Shown in pieces: positions 11,356-23,010 of a DNA stretch of 64,000 bases. Position numbers and translations under genes: made by a program. The notes beneath the pieces are model-generated. The model was not told the DNA's origin. It did not search any database and saw only the letters and a program-made list of their open reading frames with translations. This DNA comes from Apium graveolens (taxonomy: Eukaryota; Streptophyta; Magnoliopsida; Apiales; Apiaceae). The DNA lies in the NCBI RefSeq assembly GCF_009905375.1, contig NC_133653.1, forward strand, positions 94,414,609 to 94,478,608. The letters run 5' to 3'. Each line of letters begins with the position of its first letter. Position 1 is the first letter of the stretch.

Positions 11356-11780
11356 CCTTTCTTCTGCGTTTCTCCGCCTGTCAGAACAGCCGCCGTCTTT
11401 TCTCGCACAGATTTCCGTGCCGCCGTCCCTGTCAACTCTGTACCTTTGCTTTGCTTTCAACAGACAACAGCAGACAAGCAGCAGATGCATAATATATATA
11501 CTTACAATTTATATATATATATGATTATATAATTACGAATTTAATTGCAACAACTTCATAAATTCATAATAAAAAATCTATACATCATAAAATTATGAAA
11601 AAATACCCAGACGATCTACAACACTTGTAGAACCCAGATCAACATTCAAAATTATTTTGAGAAACGATTTCTCATCAAACAAAGTTAATCCATAATATAA
11701 CTTGTAAAAATCATAATTAATTCATACAAGCACATAAAATTCTGAAAATTTTACCACAGATCTATATGCATACAACCTAA

Positions 11781-11792
11781 GCTCTGATACCA
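11781..11792 (-). other. copia-C primer binding site
   Basis: The minus strand reads TGGTATCAGAGC one base inside the 5' LTR, complementary to initiator-Met tRNA. Confidence 0.9.
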
Positions 11793-11793
11793 A

Positions 11794-13443
11794 TGTTGGA
11801 TTTATATCGCAGCGGAGGCATGATAAAACACTTTTACACATATAAAATCCAAATAAAAGCATATAAATCGTGATTAAAACATATGAATCGATTACTAACC
11901 TTTAATAGCGATCCAAAAGCAACGATCGGAGATCCTTAGCAGCTGCTCCTCAAACGTAAAGCACTCCACCGGTATCCACCAAGAAAACGACGTTAAGGAG
12001 GAGGAGGAGGTGGAGAGAATTAGGTTTTTCTAAAAATTTTGGGTTAGAATAAAAATAGGGTTTATAATAGTATATTTATAGGCAAAATTTTCAGCTGAAA
12101 TTTTCCCATAAAATATTATTATTAACCCATTTATTATACTCATTAATAATTAAAACACCTTTTAATTATTAATCCTTTTTCTAAACACTTTAGAAATAAT
12201 TCTCTCTCTTGATTTAATTTCCAAAAATTAAATTCTTAATTAATAATATTAAGAACTTTTCTTAATTAATTTATAATCAATTAAATCTCATTTAATCAAT
12301 TATTAAATTTGCCAATTAATTATTTATTTCATATATAAATAATTATCAGCCATTATTAATTAATTCCTCCACCATTAAATCATTCTCTTTTTATGGTGTG
12401 ACCCTGTAGGTTCAATATTAAGCCGGTAGTAGAAATAAATAATATAAAACTATTTTATCATTATTTATATAAATTCTCTAATTTATTAAATATGATTAAT
12501 TAATTAATCATATTTATTCTACATCGTGAGGGATACTTCTCAGCATATCGCGACTATCCGGATAATACGAATTCACTGCTTAGAATACCAAAAACCTATT
12601 CAGTGAATAGTTACCGTACAATAAACTCCTTCTACCCTACATGTCCTGATTAAATACAAGGCATGGATCTCGTGTCAAGCCTATCTAATTTAATCACTTG
12701 CTTACCATTTACTATGCTTAGTTCTGTGCAAATTAGAAACTCCTTTCTAAGTTCATTCACTCTGGCCAGAGATTCCTGAACTAGCATAAGTGGATCAGCC
12801 TTGAACATTCTCGTCCTTCACTGGAAGGGGTAGATCCTTTATTGATCATACACTATCTTCGTGTACAAATTCCTATACCCAGTAGAGCCCTAATAATTGT
12901 CTCTGGAGACTAAGAACTAAACCAAAGCATAGTTCAGTGTACACAAGATGACTATGATGACCTCAAGTCTAAGGATACTTGTACAACTATCACTATGTGA
13001 ACAACTGCTGACACGTGAGTGAACTCTATCAGTTGTTCAGCTGTGCGAGTCATGTTCAGTGAAATTATTCTATAATAAGCACCTACATACTAGCTATAGT
13101 GTCACCACACAAATGTCTATGAGAACAGATATCCTTCATAATGAAGCAAGCATAGTATGTACTGATCTTTGCGGATTATTAATTACCAGTTAGTAATCCT
13201 ATGATCAGGAACTATTTAAGTTTAGAGTTATCATCTTTTAGGTCTCACTATTATGATCTCATCATAATCCATAAAAAGCTTTACTCTAAACTATGGTATA
13301 TCTTATTTAAACACTTAAATAGATAGAGCCCGTAATAAAAACAAAACAAGTCTTTTATTAATATCAATGAAATCAAAACAGATTACATAAAAAGTTATTC
13401 CTAAATCCTAATACATGATTGGACTTAGGACATATTCCTTTCA
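11794..13443 (-). repeat. copia-C 5' LTR
   Basis: Partner of 5531-7185 with the same ends and only a few percent divergence. The TATA box is at 12073-12080. It is followed by the target duplication CAACC at 13444-13448. Confidence 0.9.
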
Positions 13444-13448
13444 CAACC
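13444..13448. repeat. copia-C target duplication, right (CAACC)
   Basis: Matches 5526-5530. The copia-B LTR resumes here. Confidence 0.9.
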
Positions 13449-13477
13449 CCCTTCTATAGTATCATTGAGGCCTAATA
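13449..13477 (+). repeat. copia-B 5' LTR, piece 3 (LTR end)
   Basis: CTTCTATAGTATCATTGAGG...CTAATA equals the end of the 3' LTR at 37522-37550 and runs into the primer site. Confidence 0.9.
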
Positions 13478-13479
13478 AG

Positions 13480-13492
13480 TGGTATCAGAGCC
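13480..13492 (+). other. copia-B primer binding site
   Basis: TGGTATCAGAGCC, two bases after the LTR end CTAATA; matches the initiator-Met tRNA 3' end. Confidence 0.95.
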
Positions 13493-13623
13493 AATCTGTT
13501 AAGCTTACAAATAGTTAAGATCCAAAAAAAAATCAATCATGTCTAATCAATCAAAAACACAAGACCCTCTGCAAAGGTTCAACCATTCAAAACACCAGTA
13601 GATATGAAACCATCAGGGTTCTT

Positions 13624-14704
13624 ATGCTCAGGGTGTCTGAGTACCCTGTATGGAGTGTGAAGATGGCCATGTTTCTGGAAGCTACAGATCTAGAATATTT
13701 AGACAGAATTTATGATGGTCCACAAAAGCCCACAAAGCTTTCTGTTGCAGTTAGAAATGAGCCACAGAAGATGATTCCCAAAGAAAAGAGAGAACTCACC
13801 ACTGAAGACATCTCTTCACTAGGCAAGGATGCAAAAGTAAGACACTTGCTTCATAGTGCACTTGACAATGTCATGTCAAACAGGGTGATTGGATGCAAGA
13901 CTACAAAAGAAATCTGGGATGCATTGGAAGTGAGATGTCAAGGATCCAATGCCATCAAAAAGAACAGAAAGACAATACTCACACAGGAGTATGAGCACTT
14001 TGACTCAAAATCTGATGAGTCACTAACTGATACATATGACAGATTTACAAAGCTGTTGAATGATCTGTCACTGGTGGATAAGGAATATGATCAAGAAGAT
14101 TCAAATATGAAATTCCTACTAGCTCTTCCTGAAAAGTGGGATTTGAAAGCTACTACAATAAGAGACAACTATGAACTTGCTGATATGTCTCTTGATGAAA
14201 TCTATGGGATGCTCAAGAATCATGAACTTGAGATGGAGCAAAGAAAGAAGAGACATGGAGGGAAGTCTAAGACAGTTGCTTTAAAGACTGAAGAAAAGCC
14301 AATTATCTCTAGGAAGGCAAAAGGAAAGGCTCTCATCATACAGTCTGATTCAGAGTCATCAGATTCTGATGATGATGATTCAGAACCTGAAAATTTATTT
14401 GAAGTGGATGTTGATGTAGAGATGATGCAACTATGTGCTCTTATGGTGAAGGGTATCACTACAAGAAATTCAGAAAGGGTAAGAAGTTTTCCAGGAAAGG
14501 TGGAAATTCTGACAAGAAAGGGTTCAGAAAGACTGAAGGCAAAGGAGGAAAGTCTGACAGAGGAGATAACCAAATGTCAAATGCTACAATTGTGGTGAAA
14601 GAGGCCACATCTCTCCTGATTGCAAGAAAGGAAAAGGTGATAAAGGTCAGGCACTTATCACAAAGAAGAAAAACTGGGCAGACACTTCAGAATCTGAAGA
14701 AGAG
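13624..14704 (+). pseudogene. copia-B gag with frameshifts
   Basis: An open frame of 324 codons from 13624, probably starting slightly upstream in the intact form. The capsid-like UBN2 region has KEIWDALEVRCQG, LTQEYEHFDSKSDESLTDTY and FLLALPEKWDLKATTIRDNY, followed by an acidic Ser/Asp tract. After about 14430 the meaning shifts to another frame with basic repeats (KFRKGKKFSRKGGNSDKKGF) and again near 14570, where the zinc knuckle CYNCGERGHISPDC lies at 14582-14623. Two frameshifts therefore separate capsid from nucleocapsid. Family and role are clear; the product is not functional. Confidence 0.85.
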
Positions 14705-15856
14705 GTGAACTATGCCTTCATGGCAAATGCTGATAGCAATTCTGATGCTACTGAACTAAAGGTACCTCTATCAACTCTTGCTTTTGATATAGAAGATATT
14801 ACTGAGTTGAGATTATTTCTGAAAAATATTTATATTAGCTATAGAGATCAGACTTTAGAGAATGAAAGATTAAAATCTGAAAATCTAAAGTACAAAAATA
14901 GAAATAGCTATCTTGAAGAAGAGTTAGTCAAGATGCACACTATTCAGACAGAGAGAGATAACGCTGTGTATGTTAAGAATGAATTGCTTAAACAGAATGA
15001 TTATCTAAAAATTGAATTAGAAAAAGAAAGAGAAATCATCAGGACTTGGACTAACTCAGGCAGAACAACTCAGAATATTCTAAGTAGTGGAAACTGGAAA
15101 GAGGGATTAGGTTATAAAGATGGTAAAAGTGAGAAAGGGACTTTTCCAAATAAGCCAATTGTTATCAAATAGAATGAAAAGCCAAAGGTAAATCCTGTTA
15201 AATTTGTTGCAAAAACTATTATGTCTGATTTTGAGGAGATGAAAGACTCTAAAATAGAAGTCAAAGAAAAGTCAACTTCTAACAAATTAAAACAGGATAA
15301 ACCAGCTTTGGTAAACATTGGCTTAATGACAAAGAAGCAGCTCAAGTATAAGCTGAAAGAGACTAAAAATATGAACAAGGTAAAGGAAGCTAGGAAAAAT
15401 AGGAATGGAAAGGAAGGTGTGAATAAAATTAATAATTATATGCATGTTCCTAATGCTCCTAGAAAGAAATGCTATAATTGTAGAAACTCTAACCATCTTA
15501 CTTCTTTATGAAGGAAAAATAAAGATATAAACTCTTTACCTCCTAGATCAGGAGTTAAGAGTCAGTCTATTAGGTTTAAACCACAAAATCCTTATTTTTA
15601 TTGTGGTAGTTTATGGCATTTTATTTATACTTGTAAGGAATATCATAGTTTGTACTATGATTATTATGAAATAAAACCTTCTTTAAAGAAAATTAGTGTA
15701 ATTCCTTCTAGTATAAATTCTGATGCAAAGTCTGATATAAAGTCTGATAAAAAGCATGTTAGCATAAACTCTGAAACTAAATCTGCTGCAAATGCTAACA
15801 AACTTAACAAGGCCAAAGGATCCAAGCAAGTCTGGGTCCTTAAAACTAATCAATAG
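14705..15856 (+). pseudogene. copia-B gag tail: coiled coil and extra zinc knuckles
   Basis: One frame over 14705-15856 with stops at 15170 (TAG), about 15509 (TGA) and 15854 (TAG). It holds a coiled coil (ENERLKSENLKYKNRNSYLE and on to LKIELEKEREIIRTWTNSGR), a basic stretch, then CYNCRNSNHLTSL and FYCGSLWHFIYTC, which look like degenerate second and third zinc knuckles. Such long coiled-coil linkers between nucleocapsid and protease occur in SIRE/Maximus-type elements (family knowledge). Confidence 0.75.
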
Positions 15857-17540
15857 TGGTCTTACACTATTATCGGACTTTGGATGAAAAGCATCCTGGT
15901 TCTGGACAATGGATGTTCGGGACATATGACTGAAATAAAGCCCTACTATCGGACTTTGTGGAGAAAGCTGGCCCAAGAGTTTCTTATGGAGATGACAACA
16001 TGGGAAAGACTCTAGGATATGACAATATCAATCTTGGGAATGTCATAATTGAAACAGTAGCTCTTCTCTCAGGAATTAAACACAATCTGCTAAGTATGAG
16101 TCAAATCTGTGACAGAGGTTATCATGTGGATTTCTTTGAAAAACACTGTGAAGTTGTAAGGAATTCTATAGGCAAAGTGGTTCTGAAAGGTTACAGACAT
16201 GGTAACATATATGAAGCCAGACTTTCAATAAATTCTGATGGTCCTGCAATCTGCCAGTTAAGCAGAGCATCAATTGAAGAAAGCTGGAATTGGCACAAGA
16301 AACTCTCTCATTTAAATTTCAACAACATAAATGAGCTAGTAAAGAAAGATCTTGTGAGAGGACTACCAAAATCAATATTTGCTCCTGATGGTGTTTGTGA
16401 CTCATGTCAAAAGGCAAAACAAAGAAAATCTTCATTCAAGAGCAAAACTGAATCCTCAATTCTTGAGCCTTATCACTTACTGCATGTTGATATATTTGGT
16501 CCAGTCAATGTCATGTCTATTGCAAAGAAGAAATATGTTATGGTTATAGTGGATGAGTTCACAAGATACACTTGGGTGTATTTCTTGTACAAGAAGAATG
16601 AAACTGCATCTACTCTAACTGATCATGTCAGACAACTGGATAAATTAGTCAAAGATTCTGTTAAATAATAAGAAGTGATAATGGCACTGAGTTCAAGAAT
16701 TCAATCATGGAAGAGTTTTACAAAGAGCAAGGAATAAAGCAGGAATTTTCTGCACCTGGAACTCCACAACAGAATGGAGTTGTAGAAAGAAAGAACAGGA
16801 CTCTTCTTGAAGCTGCACGAACTATGCTTGATGAAGCAAAGCTACCAACCTATTTTTGGGCTAAAACTGTGCAGACTACTTGTTTTACTTAGAATGCTAC
16901 ACTCATAAACAAGCATGGAAAAACACCATATGAGATGGTGAAGAAAAAGAAGTCAAATCTAAAATACTTTCATGTATTTGGATGCAAGTATTTTGTTCTT
17001 AAGACTCATCCTGAACAGCTGTCAAAATTTGATCTAAAAGCTGATGAAGGAATATTTATTGGATATCCACTTTCCACAAAAGCCTTCAGAGTCTACAATT
17101 TAAGAACAAGGGTTGTCATGGAATCTATCAATGTATCTTTTGATGATAAAAAGATTAATAGACTTGAAGATTTCAATGATCCTGATCAGCTGAGATTTGA
17201 AAATGAAGATGTAAATTCTGATTTTGTAAATTCTGATGACCTAAATCCTGATCCTCTAAGTTCTGATGGGTTAAATTCTGATGTCATTGAAACTGTGGTA
17301 ACTGCTCCAAAGGAAAATGTACCTGTTCAGGGGGAGCAAGCTGATGATCATACCACATCTCAAGACTCTAAGAAACATCAGAACCAGTCACTGGCTCTTC
17401 AAGTTCTGATTCATCAAATTCTGATGAGCCAAATTTTGACAATTCTGGAAACTCTAATTCTTCAATTCCTGAAGTATCCAACTCAAATTCTGGAATCTCA
17501 GAGAGCATAACTTCAGGGGGAGTATCAAAAAATGCTAATG
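15857..17540 (+). pseudogene. copia-B protease and integrase
   Basis: The protease site reads VLDNGCSGHMT at about 15899-15931 where the family has D-S-G; Ser to Asn probably abolishes activity. The integrase zinc domain is complete (HKKLSHLNF, then CDSCQKAK). Catalytic core: HVDIFGP, then a frameshift near 16668, RSDNGTEF near 16674, and GTPQQNGVVERKNRTLLEAA with the catalytic Glu. A TAG at 16890 interrupts a conserved stretch. GKTPYEMVKKKK and the C-terminal GIFIGYPLSTKAFRVYN follow. From about 17190 comes an Asn/Ser/Asp-rich linker. Integrase would join element DNA to the chromosome; this copy cannot be made intact. Confidence 0.85.
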
Positions 17541-17548
17541 GAGACAAC

Positions 17549-18549
17549 ATGGATCATGGGGGAGGATTCATTTCTAGAGATCAACTTCCATCTGCAAGGA
17601 AGTGGACTAAATCACACACACTTCACTTAATAATTGGAGATCCTGAAGCAGGTGTTAGAACTAGAACAACAACAACAAATGAATGTCTCTATCATTCCTT
17701 TCTATCTCAGACTGAACCAAAGAAAGTGGAAGAAGCTCTTCAAGATGCTGATTGGGTGCAAGCAATGCAGGAAGAGTTAAATGAATTTGAAAGAAATAAA
17801 GTCTGGACCCTAATACCAAGACCAAAGGACAGATCAATTTTTGGTACAAAATGGGTGTTCTGAAATAAAACTAACAGTGATGGCATAATTACAAGAAACA
17901 AAGCAAGGCTGGTTGCTAAAGGTTACTCTCAACAGGAGGGTATTGACTATGATGAAACATTTGCTCCAGTTGCTAGATTGGAAGCCAAAAGAATCTTTTT
18001 GGCTTATGCTGCTCACAAGAAGTTTAAAGTCTTTCAAATGGATATGAAAAGTGCTTTTCTCAATGGAGAATTGGAAGAAGAAGTATATGTTGAACAACCT
18101 CCAGGCTTTGTAGATCCAAAATTTACAAATCATGTCTACAGGCTTGACAAAGCACTTTATGGCCTTAAGCAAACTCCAAGAGCATGGTATGATACTTTAG
18201 CTCAATTTCTTCTGGAAAGTGGATTTCACAGAGGCACAATTGAAAAGACTTTATTTTATCTCAACCATGGAAAGGACTTACTTTTGGTACAGATATTTGT
18301 TGATGATATCATCTTTGGCTCTACAAATACAAAACTTTGTGAAAGATTTTCCAAGTTAATGCAGTCAAGATATCAAATGAGTATGATGGGAGAGTTGAGT
18401 TATTTTCTGGGACTTCAAGTCAAAGAAATTGATGAAAGTACTTTTATCAGTCAATCCAAGTACACCAGAAATTTACTCAAGAAATTCAGAATGCAAGACA
18501 GTTCTACTGCATCAACTCCCATGGCCACTACCACTACAGTGAGGCAGGC
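17549..18549 (+). pseudogene. copia-B reverse transcriptase, cut before RNase H
   Basis: RT in one frame with a stop (TGA) at 17861. Motifs: [74 protein letters not shown] and the catalytic FVDDIIFGS near 18300. It ends in the [11 protein letters not shown] region where the RT-RNase H linker begins. Gypsy-D is inserted right after VRQ at 18549. On the far side the same frame resumes with the env-like protein, so RNase H, normally about 200 codons further, is absent. Confidence 0.85.
18545..18549. repeat. gypsy-D target duplication, left (CAGGC)
   Basis: CAGGC here and CGGGC at 33104-33108. The single mismatch is a CG to CA change, the expected result of deamination at a methylated CpG. Confidence 0.7.
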
Positions 18550-21500
18550 TGTAACACCCCCAAATCCGGGGTCGGGGATCCGGGTTGTCACGAGTTCCAT
18601 TTCCCTTAATAACACCCAATCTTAATAAATAATCAACTACTCTGTACTGTGACCCCACAATAAACACACACACCACAAGTTATAGTCTCAGAGATGAATA
18701 TCCAACAAAATAATCACAAGTCGTTTTATTCCACAATTATATACCAATACACCATAAAAGGGTTTCTGAATAAATTTACATTTCTTTGCCATTATTACAA
18801 TTGATAAAGATACATAAGTCTGGTACATCAAAAGTTGAAAGCCTAGCCTATTGGTAGTTCCTACCTCAGCTACAGCGATATCAACGCCTATAGGAAACTG
18901 CAGAACGTTTCCTAATCGCTTGCGAATCGGGAGCTTGGTCCTGTTCATCTTTTCTATCTGTTGTTGTGTGATGAAAGAAGAAAGCAAGGGTGAGCAGCAA
19001 GCCCACCAAAATAATATGTATAATGATTAACAATATATGTGCATTCTCATATTACTCATGAAATTCTTGGTCAAGAAGAAATGAACCAAGCTGATATCTT
19101 AACGCGACCAAGTCGCAAAATATTCAGTATATATATACATATATACTTTTCAAAATCTTTGAAATCCTCTGCCATGTATAATATACACAGAGTTCCAGTT
19201 TATAACTGTATAAAAAATATCATTGCAAGGTGATCTCATATATCTAACCTTGTCTCAACATTTTTCTGAAAATCTTTGTCATGCATAAGATAATCATTTA
19301 CTAGATATAAGTTGAAAAGATGAAGTTACAAGATACTCCAATATACTTATATCTTTTCTGAATACTACTTGAACTACCACCGTTCAATGTATAAATAGTT
19401 CATCCCATAGATTAAGCTACGAGACAAAACTTGTATAGAATCAATCTTTAAAATATCATCAAAATAAAATGAAGTTACGAGATGCTTCATTTGATGCAAA
19501 CATCATTTTGAAAACTTGACCCTGCCAACACTCAACAATCGCCCAACCGTAGCCTTTCTATCGAAGTGCTCTGAGTAGTGTTGCAGAAATATCCAATTGG
19601 ATGATGAACTCATTACGGGAGTTTGCCGCGCCAGGAAGACCACTTACGATGATCAGTCGTAGTAGTGCAACCCCACCATTTTCTACATGTAGAGGAGAAC
19701 CTGTCGGATTTACTTGTCAACCGAACACTGGACTCCTAAGGAATGTACCGTCTTTCGGAACTTCCAGGCCATTTGGGCCAATATAATAAGGTTGGGCCGG
19801 CGCCACTCGACCACTTACGCCACTCCTAGTTCAGATGAAATCCATGACTCTGAAACGTAAAGCTCGTCCCCCTTTCCCCAAGTAGAAACTTGTTGATACG
19901 GCTCCACCAAGTAGTCATATCTAGTTGAAAAGGAAAACTCACCGATATTTCCCAGGCGATGCCTGTTAATGGATTAACTTGTTCCAAGAATTTTACTTCC
20001 CGAGTATTGGGTAAGTAATCAAAATTCTTTTATCAAGACATCAACCTTGTTGCGAATATAAAACACACCACAGAGCCGGATCCCTCAGGTTTTGAGCGAG
20101 TATTTAAATCCCCTTCAAAAGGAGGATCTTAAATATAAAAATGAGTTTTAGGATCCGTTCTAACTTTTAAAAATCATTTTAAAGACTCGAAAACACTTTA
20201 AAGAGTGTTTGGAGTAAAGCTGATTTAATAGAGTAAATCAGTCCCAATATATTAGAAAATATCTGAATATTATTATTTAAATAATATTTCCATAAAGAAT
20301 AATCTTTATAAAAATAATTGAAGTAGATGTTGTAAAACTTATACTTGAAATGACTATTAAATAACCAAAGATATACTTATACGAGAGTAATATCTTTATT
20401 TGAATAACCAAAAGTAAGTTTGATTACCGACACATTATTCTTTAATAAAATAAAGAATATTAATTAGCAATTAATCGGAGTCATAAGTCCTCGAATGAAT
20501 ATTCAACATAATATTCTATAAATAAAATAAGCGGAGTCATATGTCCTCAAATGAATATTTACGTAATATTCATTAAATAATATAAAGTGAGTCATAATTC
20601 CTCGAATGAATATTCAAGTAATATTCATTAATAATATAAAGTGAGTCATAATTTCTCGAATGAATATTCAAGTTATATTCATTAATAATATAAAGTGAGT
20701 CATAATTTCTCGAATGAATATTCAAGTAATATTCATTAATAATATAAAGTGAGTCATAATTCTTCGAATGAATATTAAAGTAATATTCATTAATAATATA
20801 AAGTGAGTCATAATTCCTCGAATGAATATTCAAGTAATATTCATTAAATAATATAAAGTTATCGAATAAACCTTATTCGATCAATAGTTTTGAAAACTAT
20901 ATCCATATATATATAAATATATATATATATAATATACTCGGGAACATCGACTCCCGGTTTAGAAATATGTTCACCTTTTGATCCCATATACTAAGGGTAA
21001 ACTCAAATACCGTTTATCTCTAGCATAGGTATTATGAAACTATAAGCATTGAACCAACAGATATAAAAATCAAGAATATGAAACAGGCATGCATATATAC
21101 CATATCACATGCTACAATATATCGCAAGATCATGCATATACACATATACATCACAACAACAGTTATACGGGTAGAAAACTTGCCTGAGTGCTCCCGGATA
21201 GGCTTAAGCTTAGAGTGGGTCCGATAACCTATGAATAACAACATAAGTCGGAATTAAACCCCGGTCGCTTAAGAAACTAGACTTTAACCATTTAGAGTCC
21301 TAACGTTCGCTTTCGTGCTTAACCATTTACTTAAGTCGCTCGAGTATCCTCGACTCCACCATTTTTAATAATTTAACCATTACGAGTTTTAAGGCGATTC
21401 TTTCGCGAGTGTCTTACTAACTGCCTAACACACTCTACATAAATGTTTCATACTCCAATTAGCTCTTTTTGGTCTTTAACATATGTTTCAAAGTAAGGCG

Positions 21501-22997
21501 AGGGGTAATGTTTCGTTCGCGAAACGTCGTTACTTAAAACGGCCGTTTCTCCTAAACCGTACATCGGAATCAAACGAACCACATATCAAAACGAAGCTCG
21601 TAACATGAACTATCTAAACATGGAAATGGTCAAAATGTAGCAGGGAGTTCACGGGTCCTAATGTTATGAACAACAGCAGTCTAAAGTAAATCTGACATTA
21701 CGACGACTATGTTTACACGATTTCCCAAATTTGAACCGTTCCAAAACAAACTAATTTCTACATATTCAAACACCAAACCATCACCAATAAATCCCCATAC
21801 AACCATATGACAATATCACTCATCAACCACTTTAAACCCTTTAAACAAAGCCCAAATCATACCATAAATCATCAAGAACAACTAGTGCTACTCTTTAACT
21901 CCAAAATCAACAAAAGCACTTAACAACTAAGATCTCAACATGACAAAACAACTACTACACTTAATCTCTCATTCCATCATCATAAACATTTATACCAAAC
22001 AACTAAATTCTAAGATAATGAAGAGTTATACCTTCCTTGAAGCTTTTAATCAATGAAAGATCCTTGGAATGCCCATGGAAGCCTTGATCTATGTTTAAGC
22101 TACCTTGAACTTTCATAAAAAATCAAGAAAACCAAAGTTATTTCTTGAAGGTTACTATTCACCATCTTCTTCCTTGATTTATTGAAAGAGATTGTGAAGG
22201 AATTAGAAGCTTAAACTTATAGGACATCCATATCTATGTACAAGGAACCTTAGATAATTACCTCACTAATTAACAAGCCTTGGATCTTGAATTTTGGAAA
22301 TTTCTTCTTTGAAAAAGAAGAAAAGCCGAGAGCAAGCTTGGAAGAAAGAGAGATTTTTGTGTTTTTTTGCTTTGATTTGTTTTTTGGTTGGTTGTTTTTG
22401 TTTAGATTTTGGTTAATTACCTTAATAACCTTGAACTTTGTGTGGTTATCATTCATCCACACCTCCTTCCCTCCTATGTCATGCTTACATCACCTTATTG
22501 TGTCATCATCCCTTACTTGTCCTCTCCTTATTGGTTGGATGACCTCATCATCCCTAACCTCCTTGATTAACTTCCTAATTGTTTGCGTAATGACCGCTGA
22601 TCTGTTATACGGTTCGCTTAACTTTCATTTTTGTTTATCGTTTGAGGGATCATACCCGGGATCTTATTACTTGGGTTTCCTTAACTTTTCTCAATACATT
22701 CTAATCCTTTTATGATCCTCTCTTCTAATCCTTTTATTTAAATCCTTTTTATCCTGTTACCTTATACTCAATTCTTTCCGTATCTAGTGGATTTCCGGGA
22801 AAAATCAAAGTGTTCGGATTTGGATTCTGACGATCTTTACATACACTTATATATCACATAGAGTACCAATAAAATCTCAGAATATCCATAAAGGAAACCC
22901 TACATAGTGCGGCATGAAAAGTTTTCTCATTCAGCATAATCTGCAAAATCACTATTCATAAGGGTTTCAAAAATTTCCAAAAATTGGGGTTATTACA
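18550..22997 (-). repeat. gypsy-D 3' LTR
   Basis: A 4448-bp LTR next to the polypurine tract. It contains the 54-bp tandem array (about 20462-20870), an AT-rich block with a TATATA run near 20905-20930, and short open frames without known domains (18688-18987, 21032-21244, 22287-22715). These frames recur in the other LTR because the two copies are nearly identical. Confidence 0.9.
20462..20870. repeat. 54-bp tandem array with hairpin in the gypsy-D 3' LTR
   Basis: Units beginning GTGAGTCATAAT start at 20587, 20641, 20695, 20749 and 20803, exactly 54 bases apart, with two more divergent units on the left. Most units contain AATGAATATT, a 5-base spacer CAAGT or similar, then AATATTCATT: a 10-bp stem hairpin. 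Confidence 0.95.
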
Positions 22998-23010
22998 GTC
23001 TCCCCTCCTT
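22998..23010 (-). other. gypsy-D polypurine tract
   Basis: The minus strand reads AAGGAGGGGAGAC directly before the 3' LTR start TGTAATAACC. Confidence 0.9.

Larger units (their letters stand above)
10013..11780 (-). other. copia-C long 5' leader
   Basis: About 1.77 kb between primer site and gag, much longer than needed. No protein-like frame. It contains four copies of a 13-base motif (10202-10496) and a GC-rich palindromic block (11262-11355), described separately. Part of it (about 10830-10860) matches the copia-E leader near 60505-60535 on the opposite strand. The leader probably holds packaging and dimerisation signals (inference). Confidence 0.65.
5531..13443 (-). mobile_element. copia-C: defective Ty1/copia element with young LTRs
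   Basis: A full-structure element on the minus strand. Two LTRs of about 1.65 kb (5531-7185 and 11794-13443), primer site at 11781-11792, polypurine tract at 7186-7197, a long leader, gag, protease, integrase and fragments of RT and RNase H. The first ~230 bases of the LTRs differ at about 6 positions, all transitions, so insertion looks recent. Coding capacity is badly damaged: protease DTG is DTA, the integrase zinc finger is deleted, and most of RT and RNase H are missing. It was probably mobilised by enzymes of another copy (inference). Confidence 0.9.

Noticed and set aside
13480..13492. Matches to initiator-Met tRNA 3' end at this and similar places.
   Set aside because: They are primer sites next to LTRs; no cloverleaf or full tRNA gene surrounds them.
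14220..14573. 117-codon minus-strand frame over copia-B gag.
   Set aside because: It is the antisense shadow of the Ser/Asp-rich gag frame.
20573..20833. 86-codon frame with an 18-residue repeat (NIHSRNYDSLYIINEYYL) on the minus strand, also at 30679-30939.
   Set aside because: It is the translation of the 54-bp tandem array; the period is a multiple of three, so the frame stays open without coding.
20587..20870. Regular repeats reminiscent of a CRISPR array.
   Set aside because: There are no unique spacers; the whole 54-bp unit repeats, inside a plant LTR.
22287..22715. 142-codon plus-strand frame in the gypsy-D LTR, repeated at 32393-32821.
   Set aside because: It is hydrophobic because of T-rich DNA and conserved only because the LTRs are young copies; no domain or start context.
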